DNA of 64,000 bases, taken from Atopsyche davidsoni. Its lineage: Eukaryota; Arthropoda; Insecta; Trichoptera; Hydrobiosidae. This document shows, in pieces, positions 21,258 to 34,700 of the stretch. The notes beneath the pieces were generated by a model that was given only the letters and a program-made list of their open reading frames with translations, was not told the origin of the DNA and ran no database searches. Position 1 is the first letter of the stretch. Each line of letters opens with the position of its first letter. A program made the translations under genes and the position numbers. The stretch spans positions 10,319,001 to 10,383,000 of the forward strand of contig JAILWY010000026.1 in assembly GCA_022113835.1 (NCBI GenBank), written 5' to 3'.

Positions 21258-24200
21258 GAAACGAAAGGACGCGGAAAGATCGGTCAATACCTTGACCGCC
21301 GACGCAGCCGTCATCGTTGGAGATCTCGGTCGCCCTCGAGTGACGTCGTCTCCCGCGCCGAGTGGGTCACGCGGAGTACCTGCACCGGTCCGGTATAGGT
21401 TCTCGCTGTCAGTTTTCTATTTATTCCTAGACGACTCTCTTTTTGCGATACTCGGCGGTGCCGGGGCTCCTGCCCCAGGCGGACTCCGCTTTTTTAAAAC
21501 ATTTTCAGTATACGAATTGTAAGTATCTATTATTTATCTTATGTTGTGTAAATTTACCTAGAGTAAAATATATCATTGGCCGTTGAGTTGACTGCATTTA
21601 TTACTTTATGACGGATCACAGCTCACGCCACGCATCGCGAGTAAACATTGCGGCGATCGTACAGCTGACACTTTCGCGACAAACGGAGAACCAAGGAGTG
21701 AACCGAGAGAGCTCGCGCGACAGTGGACGCAGCGGGCAAGCGTCAAGTCGAGGGATATTGCTAGCTCATAAAGACGACAAGCGTTTTTGTGGTATTTCGT
21801 GTTCTCTTTAAAAAAGAGTCGACTACCCTCAGCAATGTAAACATTCGCATTTAGAGGGTGATAGGAATGTGAACCTACGTGTTCTAAATAACTGCTAATC
21901 TGGAAGTTTGAAGCTCGATCTCGGACGAAGGATAAATGGAGAAAATAAATTGGATTACACAATAGACCTGGAGTAATGCGGGTACAGGATTCAATACACG
22001 CGCGGAGCGAGCCTCCCTCCATTGAAGCGCACAAACCTAATAGCAAACGAAAACCGGCGTTTGTCTGACTTGAGATACTTTTATAAGCATTTTTAATTAT
22101 ACGTGCAAGGAGAAACATACATTAAATATACGCCTAGGTGTTAGAATGTAATATCAGCGCGAATGCGATGATGAAAATTCTCTGCGCTTTTCGTTTTCTT
22201 CATGTTTGATTATTTACATATTATGCAAAATACACTTAATCGCAAAAAATGTAGTTACAATATATATATTCCAAAAGATACAATCAACAATATTAATTTA
22301 ATACAAATAAAACAGCTTTTATTGACAGTGAATGACGCAGTATGTTCTTGTTATTTATTTTATGGTGTTATATAACACAAAGTTGTCGGATTACACCTCT
22401 TTTATACACAGTTTTTTTTATTTATGTTACAGAGTTCGTATCGAATATTTGAAGTTTATAGCGAGCAATCAAAATTGTAACAATCGCGTGAATTCGGTCC
22501 TGTGCCTCCCCGTTGCGTGAGTATTTTTTTAAAACTAAGTAATATTATCAACATACTGCGAGTAAATAGTATTAAACTCGCTTGTTATTATGTAAAAGTT
22601 CAAAACATTCAAAACGTTTACCAAAACATACATACTGACAATTTACCAAATACTATTTTTAAGTCAGGGGCTGCATGCGAAAGATAAATAGGACTCCAGG
22701 CGATTAGAGGCAACGATGGTTGGGTTCGATTTTCACGACTTCAGAATTAGCTTTGTAGCATCATATTTTTCTGTCAATCGGGTTACCTCAATTAATTTTA
22801 TTTAAAACACCCGATAGTGAAATAGAAATCCAAAACTGAGACGAACGAAGCCTTTGTATTAAAAACTAGGATTTTGAGGTTGTTTAGTTTTCAAACAAAC
22901 ATATGGCATATAACAATTCGACGACGTCTTCCCTAACGATTTTAGGCGAGCGATGCAGGTTTATTTATCCGTCTCAATCAAAAATTTGAAACTTTGGCGA
23001 GCACGTGAGCCCTGCCGTGAGGGCGGACCAAAACGGCTGCGAAGCCCGCAGCTTGCGAAGAATGTTGATTTAGAATACAATTTCCGGCATTTTGATAGTC
23101 TGCCCGGAAACCGCGCGGCAACAACGGGTAAAGTTCGAAATTCTGAAAGTTGCACAAAGTTCCCGAGCCCTCGGCCGAGCCCTCAGTCGAGCCCTCAGCC
23201 GAGCCCTCGCGGCCCGCAGTTTGCAGGTAAGAGTTCGCTTGAACCCTTGACTTGTGAGTTTGGTGAAGGGCGACCGATTAATTTACGAATTTTCAGAAAA
23301 TGGCATTTTATAATATTACCATACAACGGCATTAAATTTGGCAATTCCGCAATTATTAAATTTATAGCGGACACTATTAAATATGGGTTCTCATCTAAGG
23401 TCATATTTAGTGAAATTCGCTTATAGGTTGAACACATGTTATTTTTAGTCACATTTTCAGGAAAGCTGCTTCAAATTAGATATACAATAAAAACCAGCGA
23501 ACAGAAGGAAGTTTAATTGAATAATACGATCAAGAGTCTCTCTGTGAGCTCTCAGGTCCCCAGGGGTTACTTTGGAACAAAGCTTGTAACGGATTGATAT
23601 TTGACTTTGAAATACTACGTCGTTTGATTAAGTTAAAGTTATTCCCCTAGTGCTTGTTCACTCCACAATATTCAAGATTTAAAAAAAAAGATTTCATGAC
23701 AAATTTAACTGCTAAAATTTTGTATCCGTAATTTTATTTTGTAATCTTCAAAACGTGAGGTTATTTTGTATTCATTAAAGTAGAGCTTTCCTTTCTCAAG
23801 CTCAACTCTAAGCAGTGAAACGGCAAACCACAAGTCCGGCCAGGGGTTCACAAAAGGGTTGGAGAACAAATAAAATGGCAGATGTGACACGGCAAGGCCA
23901 TATTCTCATAAAGGCAGAATATGGCCTTTTTGTAACTAAATTAATTTCGAGTTGTTCACGTTGTCCCGGTGGGGTGCGGAAAGTAATGCAATGGACAGTC
24001 ATCGACTTCTGACGTGAGGTTTTCATCTCCATTCAAAGAGAAAACGTATAAAAAAAAATTACACTGTAATCTAAAGTTAAGCTTACGTTAGCAAACATAT
24101 TTTTTTACGAATTAATCTGAAAAGTAATCGCAGATGTGCACCGCCAATAACCTAGATTTTTTATCGATCATATTTCAGCTATCCCTTTGTAATTTTGTTT

Positions 24201-24631
24201 TGACTATTAACTTTATCTATCTAACCGTAATAAATAATTTGGCCCTACTATCAAATCGGGTGAATTTGTACTCTTGTTAAATTTTCACTCGTTATATTTA
24301 CCTTCTACTGGAGATACGGTCACACAAACACATTTATTATAAACCATACACTAATTCTCCTTCCGCAACGTGAGCATTGGTTATAAATCGTAAAATTAAA
24401 GTACAATCATCATTATAGTTATGTCAATCAAACGTTTACGGCGCGATCACGACGTTTGCGCATCTGAAGAAAATAAAATTCACCGGCAAGGAGAGCTGGA
24501 ATATTGGAAAATATCAAGATACGAGCATTTTTGATAAAGACAAGCTGGACAGAACCATCGAGATCGACCGATGAAATATACACAATCATAAAGTTGCTCC
24601 GGTGAAAATAAATTCAGTGCACGTGGATTAA
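21258..24631. other. putative 5' UTR intron / upstream region, no gene recognised
   Basis: AT-rich with GC-rich patches near 21.3-21.5 kb and 23.0-23.25 kb. Open frames at 21606-22118 and 22953-23426 have no recognisable domain. Confidence 0.45.
23165..23212. repeat. 12-bp tandem repeat, four units
   Basis: Units of GAGCCCTCRGYC; the last is divergent. It is followed 11 bases later by CAG/GTAAGA, a strong + strand donor-like sequence at 23224-23229. Confidence 0.75.
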
Positions 24632-24647
24632 CACATTGTGATCGGGA

Positions 24648-24707
24648 GACGCATAAATGCGTTCCTCGCTGCCTGGCGGTACAGGCCGGGAGACGCATTT
24701 ATGCGTT
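24648..24707. repeat. paired subterminal palindromes of the piggyBac element
   Basis: GACGCATAAATGCGTT (24648-24663) and GACGCATTTATGCGTT (24692-24707). Each is nearly self-complementary, and they are the same motif in opposite orientation, 44 bases apart start to start. Subterminal palindromes are known binding sites for piggyBac cysteine-rich domains, so these may serve that role here. Confidence 0.7.
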
Positions 24708-24819
24708 CTGTGCGAACTGTAACAATAATATTTTTTGTTTTTGTTTTTGAAAGTGGTTTTAATTTTTGGAAGTGGGAGTGAACTGATAAAGATGATTTTA
24801 TTATAATAACCCAGTGAAC

Positions 24820-24960
24820 ATGGAACACCTTTCACGTCGCTGTCGTGTGTGCGCTAAACACAAAATACGCAGTGAAACACGTTACATATGTATGTTTTGC
24901 AATCTACCTCTTCACAAAGGAAAGTGTTTTAAGCGCTATCATACGTTGACGCATTATTAG
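24820..24960 (+). CDS. piggyBac transposase C-terminal cysteine-rich domain, 46 codons
   Basis: ATG to TAG, no internal stop. Cys/His pattern RCRVCAKH, YICMFCNLPLH, GKCFKRYH. This is the zinc-binding CRD at the C-terminus of piggyBac transposases, which contacts the inverted repeats. The DDD catalytic domain is gone. The frame is open a few codons upstream of the ATG, so it probably reflects a deletion rather than a designed start. Whether it is expressed is unknown. Treat as a transposase relic unless transcripts show otherwise. Confidence 0.82.
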   Translation: MEHLSRRCRVCAKHKIRSETRYICMFCNLPLHKGKCFKRYHTLTHY

Positions 24961-25289
24961 GTTGTTTTGTTTCTGATTAGATCTAATAAAAATTTTCAAA
25001 AAGTATTGTGATTTTTATAACAATGTAATTTTGATCGTAAAAGTGTGTTTTTCGCTTTCCATTTCATTTATTTTATAGTAATTTTGTGTACAAAACATGT
25101 ATGTATAATAAATAAATAAAGCAATTATTTTAGATTAAGACACTAAAAGTTTTTTTGAAAAATACCCAATAGTTCGAAAGATATGGCTATTTTACAGAAA
25201 CTGTAATTTGAGACGTATATATCAAAAAAAACCCCGATCTCAGCCCCTAGGTGACAAAAAAATCACCCGATCACAATGTGTTAACACAG

Positions 25290-25850
25290 GCCGAGGTACG
25301 CTTTATTTGTCGTTGCGTCAGCCGACCTAGTCCGCGATAAGGACCGGCAATCTTCCAAGTGGTCGGTTGAATAATCGCCCAAACACAACGGCGACGGACG
25401 ATCGAAGAGATCTAGTACCGCACGCAGTCTCTATATATGGACATCTTGTTTAATTTCGACTGACATCGTCCGTACAAGGCGTCGCCCCAGCCCAGCACGG
25501 GCGCGGTATTACGTCCATGCGAAAATTGCATTGCACCGAGGGGGCAATTACACGGCGGAGAAAATTATTAAACGGGCGATCGGCGCTTAACAGCTGCTCG
25601 TTCCGATTGACCGGAGACGAGGCCGTCGAGCTGAGACTGCATTCTGCGCGAGCGGGGAAACTGAGTTTGTGTCGGAGCTTGCCGAGTCATATATACATAT
25701 CATACTTCACACACTTGCACGTGACGATTCGAATTCTCGGTTAGTTACTTACGGCGACGCCGCCTGTTCTGCTATAGGGTCACGACGGTCCAAACGACTC
25801 CAGGACGCGACGAGCCGACGATGAATCGAATCCCACTTGTGTAACGAAAA
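25290..25850 (-). promoter_or_regulatory. CpG-rich candidate promoter / 5' exon of the - strand coiled-coil gene
   Basis: A GC- and CpG-rich patch in AT-rich surroundings. On the - strand a strong donor GTAAGTAAC begins at 25752, so an exon ending at 25753 could splice to the acceptor at 21256. The pairing is inferred from position and orientation only; other genes could use it. Confidence 0.35.
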
Positions 25851-28800
25851 AAGTTCAAGTTTAATAGTTTAGTAATGCCGAATACAAATAATGCAGGCAT
25901 ATATCTCTAGATGTTTTTTATATTAGATTTCAAAAATAATTTTATGCAGCGGACTTCGTGTTAACCTTTTGAAATATACGATCTTTCAACATTTTAAATG
26001 TGTTTATAATTAGTTTCTTATCAGTCGACAATAATAAAGAGATATATATATATTTAAATTTATTTATCTATAAAACTTGTTATGAATTTATCTAAATTGT
26101 GTTAAATAATGATGACGCTGGCGGTAGTGTTTGACAAAAAAAAACACCATTTGTGACAAAAAAATCACTTCTGATTAACAGACTGGACAGATTAAATTAA
26201 ATGCTGTCCGGAGGTGCTAATTGTAGGCTGGTAGTTCAATAATTCATGGAGAATTCTTACTTTTTGTTTCGAGTACAGCAATTGACTTCAATTAAGCAAA
26301 TATAACTGAAAAACAGGTAACTCTTTCAATTTTATATAATAGAATTTAGAAAGTGGCATCAGGATGTGAGGAGGTATTGCCGTTTATTCTTGCCCTTGGA
26401 CGTGCAGAAAGTTGTTCTAGGCACGGCTGTACCGAGCCGCGCGGGCACCACTCGACCAGATCAATTATCCGATTATCCGTACTTCGAATCTTAACAAAAC
26501 CCAATTATCCAAATATGTGTAAATAATCACTCGTCTTTCAATCACACTAATTATTCGAATATTGAAAGTGTATCGATTATTAAATACAATCGATTATTCG
26601 ATTATGCATGTCCAATTATTTCCATTATTTGCGTGTACAATGGGCGGGCTCGCGATCCAATTGGAAACTGAGTAAATACATTCACTTGTGCGGGTTAAAC
26701 TATCCGAATCAAGAAGGGAAAATTACAATCGTTCAAACAGAACAATGCAACTTCCAATTTACCATTATTACTATTCATAAATATTCAATTTTGTATTTGT
26801 GGGAGCGGAGGGCGTCGCGATGAACACAACTCTTGAGGCTTTAGGAGTTCAGCTTCATTTTGTGAAGGTTCATTGTTAAATAGAACGGAAAAAAATACAA
26901 ATGTCCAGCACTATATTTTTAATCAAGTATTAAATGTTTTGACGTCTCGAGCATCAGCATCAAAACCTTTATAACGAGAAGCCAGATCTGACACGACGTA
27001 ACACCCATTGACATAACTGAATCGTGATATAATATCCCGTGAACGATTTCGGGTGGAAGTAAAAAAAAAACGCATTAGCTGCCACTTTAATCCGCTTCAC
27101 AACTTTTTAAGCTTACTATATATTTACAAACCAATCAAATATTACATATAGGTACATAGATTCAACTGAAGTGAATAATCTCGTCTTTCTAACACACATC
27201 TCTTGGTCTGCTGCTAAGAGTGTTTATTATATTTTCCATGTAAATTGGAAACTCAACTGCCATTTTTGACCACACAAGAGAGATGCAGTAGATACCATAT
27301 AAGAATGTGAAAAATTAATTCTAATTTATAATATTGTTCTAAAATTTACCACAGGAAAATGTTTTGAATTTTGAGAATATATACAGTTTGATAAAAAAAT
27401 ATTTTTAGAGTTTTCAAAGGGAATTCTCGCTATTCTGCATGTATGGATCGCACGCCACTGATATTTATCTTTTGTCCCACTCTGTAAAGTAAAATTTTGC
27501 GAATACCCACGTACGGATATTTGCTAAATATAGTCAGCGTATTCAGGATAGCATCAATCCGCCAGAGATGACATAATATGTAGTATATGACTTGCGAGTG
27601 TTCCTATAACTCCACAGAAGGCTAAACGTAGTGAATATGGTTGTGGCACGCTAGCTTTTGCGGCATTTGCCTATTTTTAATGTCATCGTGATGAATGATA
27701 ATGTCAGACAAAAAAATATATATAAAAGAGCTCCATTCCGCGGCGCAATAAAGATTTTATTTCATTTACGTATTTACGTAAAAGCAAACAAAAAACAAGG
27801 TTTAAAATTAAGCAGTCACATGCTCTTAAATAATGACATACAAATTATCATACCGGTAATATAAATTAGTATTTATTCAGCCGGATTTAATGAATAAATT
27901 TCAACTGTTTTATATTCAATCGCGAAAATATTGTCAATAAATTGCATCAGAAAAATTGCTGGGTTGGGTAGATAATGATGCACAAACTCGATAGTTCAGT
28001 CCCATTTATTTGCTTCAATGAACTTAACTGCCAGATCTCTGACTACCGACAGAAATTTTAAATATTTATTAAATTCAATATTAATCCAATGACACACACA
28101 GGCTAACAAATTATCACACCAGGTTCATAGATTAGAAGTCAGTTATTCGGGTGGCTTTTGTGAGTAAAATTTGAATATTGAAATATTGCAGCGGTAGGTT
28201 CGCCGGGTTGGGAACAACGATGCTGCCGGCTGTCTGGATTGCCTCGATAGTCAATTCCTTTTCATCAGATCCAGTCGGTCGGTTCGATTTGGATTTTAAT
28301 TAGGAGCGCCGCGCCGCCGGCCAGGGTTGACTGATCTCCGCGCATTGAGCGTCTATTCTCGGCCGCCGCGGGGCCGTTTGTTTACATTTTACGTGCAGTT
28401 TCACGGCAGCGGATCAATGGCGACACGGACGCTAACAGAGACGATAACCAGATGCCCATTGAACAACACACTGCAGCGCAAAACAAAAATTACATAATCT
28501 ATTATTGTATTAAATTTCATTAAATATAAATTTGAGTCATCACAATATACAAGAAGAACATCTCTGTAAATATTTCTTACGATATTGCAGGGCGTAAACA
28601 CAAACTTTCGTCATGGCGCCTTTTAAGCGATGCGCGGGTTTCGTCATCAGTTAACCCTCACTGAGGATGTATAGTAACTTTCAACGTCTTAAATTTTATT
28701 GTGCCTCGGACACTTGACCCGGTTATCATTGAATCGATTTTTTCATCGGTGGTGTAATAATATTTAATAAATATAATTTTAAAAAAATGACCCAGCGCAG

Positions 28801-31114
28801 AGCGCCACTTATAAGCTGTATTGGATTCATCTTAAGTAGTTAGTAATTCAGTAGTCAGTTTGGTTTCAAAACGATTATCGGAGCGATTTATAAAAAAATA
28901 TATATAAATTGCTTTCTAGTTCAAAGAAAAAAAAATATGACAGTAATTTTTTTTATCTAATACAAGTTTTTAGTGATTTTTGTATATACAGCAAGAAAAT
29001 ACCAGTAACAACAAGTTGGACACAAATGAAACCGCTTTCTCGTGGAAAAAATAGCGACGTTTTCACAATTTTCCCCGGAAGGAGATCAAGGGCACCGGGA
29101 TGTTTTCTGATTTTTACCTTTTTATAAAACGGCACTCGATCCCCATCCAGGAGACTAGTGGGAAACAACCGATTTTACCAAAACGGAGAAAAAATATTTT
29201 CCAATGATCATTCTGATATTTTAGTACGGAACAAGACAATCGATGGAGACCGCCAACTCAACTAAGAAACAGAAGCATCTATTTGCTCGCGAATAACTTC
29301 TAGAAGCTTTTTACAAAAACATATCAACTTATGAAAGACTGTCGCTGCTATACTGGAAAAATAAATGAGGTCACAAGAAAGCACTCGTGTAAGATCTCAA
29401 AACGTTTAAATTATTCTTTTCAGTGAGGTTTACTTTTTAAGCGACTTAAACCGTGACTGAGAATATAATATTTTAATAATGAAGCTTATTTGCATATTAT
29501 GAAATTACCCACACTCCGTCAGCTGATGAAGATTCTTGGGTCGTTTTCCCAGACAAAAGAGAGCATCGATCTTGTCGTTGTAAGTACCTACTTAAGTATT
29601 AAATGTAATGAATAATAATTATTGTTGTAAGAGGAGATGATTTACGAAGTGAACTTTAAATTTTAAAAGGAGATTCTTAACGATCAACAAAACAATGAAG
29701 GGGGAGTTTAAAGGTGGCTTCACATCTTAAGACAGAAAAAGCATCAGAGAAGACGAATATAACGTATTCATTTAAAACATGTCGGCACAGACACGTGATG
29801 TGCCGGAGCCACATTCTCCCGAGGAGTATTTTGTCTGCGCGATGTCTGTGCGGTCAGTGCAACTCCTTGCCTTTTTGTTTTTCATAAGCCATGAATATGA
29901 AATATAAGCTGAGTTTGTGCAGACATTTACCTATGGAAGGACTTTCGATTCATGTGGGAATATAAAATTATTTTTCATTGATATTGACAAGTACCTTGTG
30001 AAATGTTTTTGTACAGTTTTGATAAAATTGTTAATTTAAAATAAATATTACCTAGAAATGCGACTTCGCTTGATTTTGCTGTTTACTTTATATTGCAAGT
30101 TATCAGGGTTTTCAATGGATAAACGGCAAAACATTTCGAACGAGTATAGTATAACTGTGAATATTGTATATATTTTTATGTCTGACACGACACCTGTATA
30201 TATAAACAACGCTTAATGTCTGTAGGTGTAAAGCGACCTTTAGATTGCGGGTTGTGTATTTCACAGCCTTTGTTGAGAACAATCTCTCCTGACGTTGTCG
30301 AGCGTTCCTCATGAATAATGCTTCTACATTTCCAGCGGCTGTGAGAATAATACAATATCAAGAGGTTAAAGACTCCAATGCAAGTGTGAATGTACCGGCG
30401 GACGAAGCGGTTCTTGCATTTTTAACAATTCGCTGAACAAGATATTCAATTCTACAAAACCTAATTCTAGAACGTAAACCAGACATTTTTACCTTACAGC
30501 AAATACAACTGAACTAATTCTGTAACGACTCATAATTTGCTGTCCCTGAAGGTAAGTAATAAAAAACACGACCAAATTAAATATCATAGTGTGTTAATAC
30601 TCATGAAAGTACTTGTGTACATAATTTAGCCACATATTCGTTAAAACCATGTTAAAATAAGTGTAGCTTTGCGCAAGTTTCTCGTTCGCTTGTTATCCGC
30701 ATTAAAAGAAACATTCATTGTTGCCTTGGCAATATTTTGTTTTATTCAATAAATGCTCCGATTTAAATGTGCGCAGGTTTTTACTGTCACTGGTAATAAA
30801 TGATGACCCTCGAGGTTTTGGCGAGGCAATCCCGACTTCTTGTTGCCGATGTTTCGACTGAAGTGGAGATTTTGTGGGACATGAAATCAGGCGGCACCAC
30901 AATTCCGGTCACTCTCGAGCTGGCCGCAAACGATCTGCCGATCAACCAGAGGGTGAACTCTTTATTTCCCCGGTGTCGCAATATTTAGCGCGTGTATTAG
31001 AAAATGCAACATTAGATCGAGCGAGTTCGTGTCGGACCCAAATAATGTGCTTCGTGGCGAGTGGTGCGGCGGAGGTAGGGAGGTGCTAGGCTCTGGGGGG
31101 GTGGAGGTACTCAC
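25851..31114. other. gene-poor AT-rich tract
   Basis: No coding region I can support. There is an AT-rich stretch reiterating ATTATYCGA-like words (26459-26617) and GC-rich islands at about 28200-28390 and 30800-30975, the last open on both strands without recognisable motifs. Confidence 0.45.
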
Positions 31115-31652
31115 GGTGCCTGGCTACGTGCTGGATGAGCGAGCGGCTCTCAGCATGGCGGCCCGACTGCAACAAAACAACAAAACATTCATTGCATTAC
31201 AATCATCGGTGGAACTCAATTGAATAACGAAGTTATGCGATCAAATCCAATAAGTATGCACATTCTATTTAAAATCAACAAACAGCGTTGCCAATTCTAA
31301 ATATTCTTGAATCAAACAAGATCGATGTTATGAAAAAACAATTGTATACTTCTCTAAAAGAATGTGATGGATAAATTTGGGAAATTAAAAGAAAAATAAA
31401 AATAGAATACGAACTGTGAAAAGATAAAGAAGCGTAAACCGATCTAAAAAATGTCATAATTTTAATCTTTAGATGAATCACTAAGGACGGTTTGGATTAG
31501 TTTGAGGCAAATTCTTTTAATATCAACGTTTCTTTAGAGGTTCAGCGTAAATCCAAAAAATACAAGTTAAAAAAACCAAAGTTTAAAACTGTGAGTTACT
31601 AGGTCAGATACGATTACATATAAAAATCATGGTTGTGAGTCCTTGTATGGAT

Positions 31653-31655
<3 letters not shown>

Positions 31656-31712
<57 letters not shown>
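31656..31712. repeat. (TA)n microsatellite, about 57 bp
   Basis: Uninterrupted TA dinucleotides. Confidence 0.98.
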
Positions 31713-31715
<3 letters not shown>

Positions 31716-31719
31716 CACC

Positions 31720-34700
31720 GCATTCAACTGCACGTGCGTCCGTGAATTTGAAAATTATGGTATATGAAAACGAAAGTAGTAATGAGTAGTTCATGTCATG
31801 TTTGAAGCTGTTTGCTACTCTGGCGTTTAAGAGTATCATATTTTGTCTTATATTGCTGAATATAAAATAGTCCAAGCGCTTCTGGATGATTTATGGCGTT
31901 TAAGAAATACATTTCATTTTGATATTTCAAATGTCAAAATCGTTGTATTCTGTCTTTGTTGAGGCGGATATGACCGCTTGAACAATCGCTTGATTTACGA
32001 GGGGTCCTTCCGCTCTATTTAATGTAGTCAGGGATAAATAAAAAGTTGGTACAGTTTAGTAGTGAGTGTACTCCGGCGGACACGCCTTGGGCAGGGGGCA
32101 GGGGCGGGAGGGGCGGGAGGACAGATGTCCGCACCATCAGGGCCGTGCAACGGGAGTGACGTCACACGTGAACACTGCACCGTTATATCCCTGCACTGCA
32201 CTCTTTCATTCTACACTGTTTTTACTCGCACTGTATCACTGGAGCTAGGTTGCTAAATACTATTTTTTTATTATTAAATAGTCGCTAGTTATGCTAATAA
32301 AAGCTACCTTGAGCCAATGCCTAAAATCCCATAAATTAGGAGCTGATCAGTTTAATTAAAAAATTATAATTTATACAAGGTCAAAGAAAATTGCCTAACT
32401 GTAAAGATCCACGCATGGCGACAAACACTTGATTAAATAATATTTTAGCTGCATTGTGCTTGTTTGTTTATAATTTGACTAAAAAGGTTGTATATTTGGG
32501 GTCAAGAAATGTGCTGGTAGTAATCACTTTTCAATAGCGACTTTTGTCTTTTGCCGATTGTCTGCAGAAGTTAGTGAGAATGTTATAATTTATTCACTAC
32601 AGTTTCCCACTAGGAAAATAAATATTGATTTGGCACTTACAATTTTGTTGCAATTTACATTATTTTTTGAGTTTTGAAAGCCTATTTATAATGCGAGACG
32701 TTGGTAATTAAGAAAAAAACTTTTGCGTTTTATGTTACGAAATTCATTAGAATTTTATAAGTTTTTATATAAGCTTGGTTGTATTTTTAGACGACTTTTT
32801 TGATTATGCAAATACAAGTAAACAACATGGCGTTGCATCACTAGGCATTCAATAACCACAACAAAATATAAAAAAACTATCTAGACAACGTTATTTTCTG
32901 CAAAACATGATAATAAGATATCGGAAGCTTTGGTCGATTATTTAAACTAATTTGATTTTTTCTTTCTTCTATTTATAAGATTACTATACAAGTATACAGA
33001 TAACCAACTATGCTCGACAGCAGCTACGCAGCTCTTTAACCAATGTTTAGAATAATTTTAAGCAATACATTGAAATGTAGTACTATTTTTGTATATATAT
33101 ACGCTCCAGTCAAAAAATATATTTTTTAAACTGATTAAGCTTATCAATTTAAGGAGTCATTGAATTGACGTAGATACTAATTTGGATTTAGTACGGCACT
33201 GCTTTCTCCACAAAACATCCGATCTGTAATATTTATTGATTTGTTTATACTAGCAGTCACAGGAAAAACACAATACTAGATGTTTCCCAAACAGAATAAG
33301 ATAAATTCACGCTTTTCATCCTTTGAAATGCTCTAAATTGGTATTTCTTTCTTATATTTCACCATGTTGGAAATAACACGATTCTGAATTCCGCCTTTCT
33401 AGAAAAAAGTCACGACCGCGTGGCACGAAGTACTGCACTGCATCACCAGGGTATTTGGTGTAATTCGTTCGCAAGTAAATATGTACTGTCTTATGTTGTT
33501 AATTCCTAACAAGGTCATCCTACCGTTACCTGCGAGTGATGGTGGCGCTGGTTCAAATTTAAAATGAAAGCTTTTTATAATTTTTTTATGTCTACTGCAC
33601 GCACGAGAGATATCCGAGACGTCCACGAACCGCACTTTTCAGTACGAGTAAGAAGAAGGTCCCAATAGGTAGTTGCATGTGAGCATGCAACTAGCATGTC
33701 TTCGCTATTTTATTTTTGTAAATATACAAATCAGAGAGAGCTATTATCGGATAGGGATTCTATATCGTAGGGTTTTCCTTTAATTTGTAATTTGAGACAA
33801 ATGTTTTTTTACTAGATTGAAAAAGCTTATTGCTCCACCCTGTTGGGTCTAATACCGTAGACTCTTGTTAATAAGAACAAGTTTTAAAATACCAAAGATT
33901 TCCCCCTAATATACATTACACAGAAACACCACAGAATAACACAACCTTGAAATAATATAACTATGAATAAAAAGGGTTTAAAGTAGTTTTAAAAAAAAGT
34001 TAAAAAGGTCTATTGCTTGATAGTAAGATTAGAATTATACCTCTGGCTTAATTAATTCTGCTGTCATTGATATAGCTGGGCTGATTTATGGTGGATTAAG
34101 GAGACTCCTCGAGGATTATAAAAATTGCTGAGAAGCCTTCAGAATTCATGCCATTGTTATCTCGGTCCATTGTGAAGATCGCGTCGGGAAACTTCAGCAA
34201 ATAGTTTTATCTCCCTCTAGTTAATTTGTTTTGCAAAGAAAATATGTTCAATATTCATTTTGATTCGATCAAGATAAGCCTCCGCGGGATCAACTCTGAA
34301 AGGTCGAAAAACAAGACGGAGAGATGTTTTGAATGTCGACGAGTCTGGTTGATTTGAATTAAAAAAAAACTGGAGGAAAAAAGGAGAATCGTAAATTACA
34401 GCGCCCCGAACGGCATGCATTAGAGCCGGGTGATAATTGGAAGACGCTGAAAATCAACTTGACATTTTACATAACTTAATATCCTCCGATTCGGTCGGGC
34501 TGGAGGCACAATGCCACAGCGTCCACTAAATTAAATTTTACACAAGAAAAATGGTAATTATTTCAATCTTAACGAGTCCGGTCACAAATAAACATCTTAG
34601 ATTTATCTCCTGTCAAACACGGCATCTTCATAATGAGCTTAATAGTTATTTTATAATTAACATAACACACGTACATAATTTTAAAACCAAAAAAGACCAG

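Larger units (their letters stand above)
24632..25280 (+). mobile_element. piggyBac deletion derivative with perfect ends
   Basis: Flanked by TTAA on both sides (24628-24631 and 25281-25284). The terminal 15 bases are perfect inverted repeats: CACATTGTGATCGGG on the left and CCCGATCACAATGTG on the right. TTAA target and transposase remnant identify piggyBac. At 649 bp it lacks the catalytic core but keeps an intact frame for the C-terminal cysteine-rich domain (24820-24960). Two 16-bp palindromic motifs lie near the left end. Confidence 0.93.

Noticed and set aside
19984..21522. 512-codon + strand open frame, and further + strand frames at 20381-21259 and 19286-19732
   Set aside because: They are antisense to the spliced - strand coiled-coil gene. 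High GC3 suppresses stop codons on the opposite strand. The products are Arg/Gly/Ala-rich with no domain, and no splice pattern fits.
22953..23426. 157-codon + strand frame with PSP repeats
   Set aside because: The repeat comes from a 12-bp tandem array. The rest has no domain and becomes AT-rich translated noise; only the donor-like site after the repeat is kept as a finding.
30800..30988. Frame MTLEVLARQSRLLVADVSTE on the + strand
   Set aside because: It reads protein-like, but the - strand is equally open, there is no splice context and no family is recognisable. Treated as a GC-rich noncoding island.
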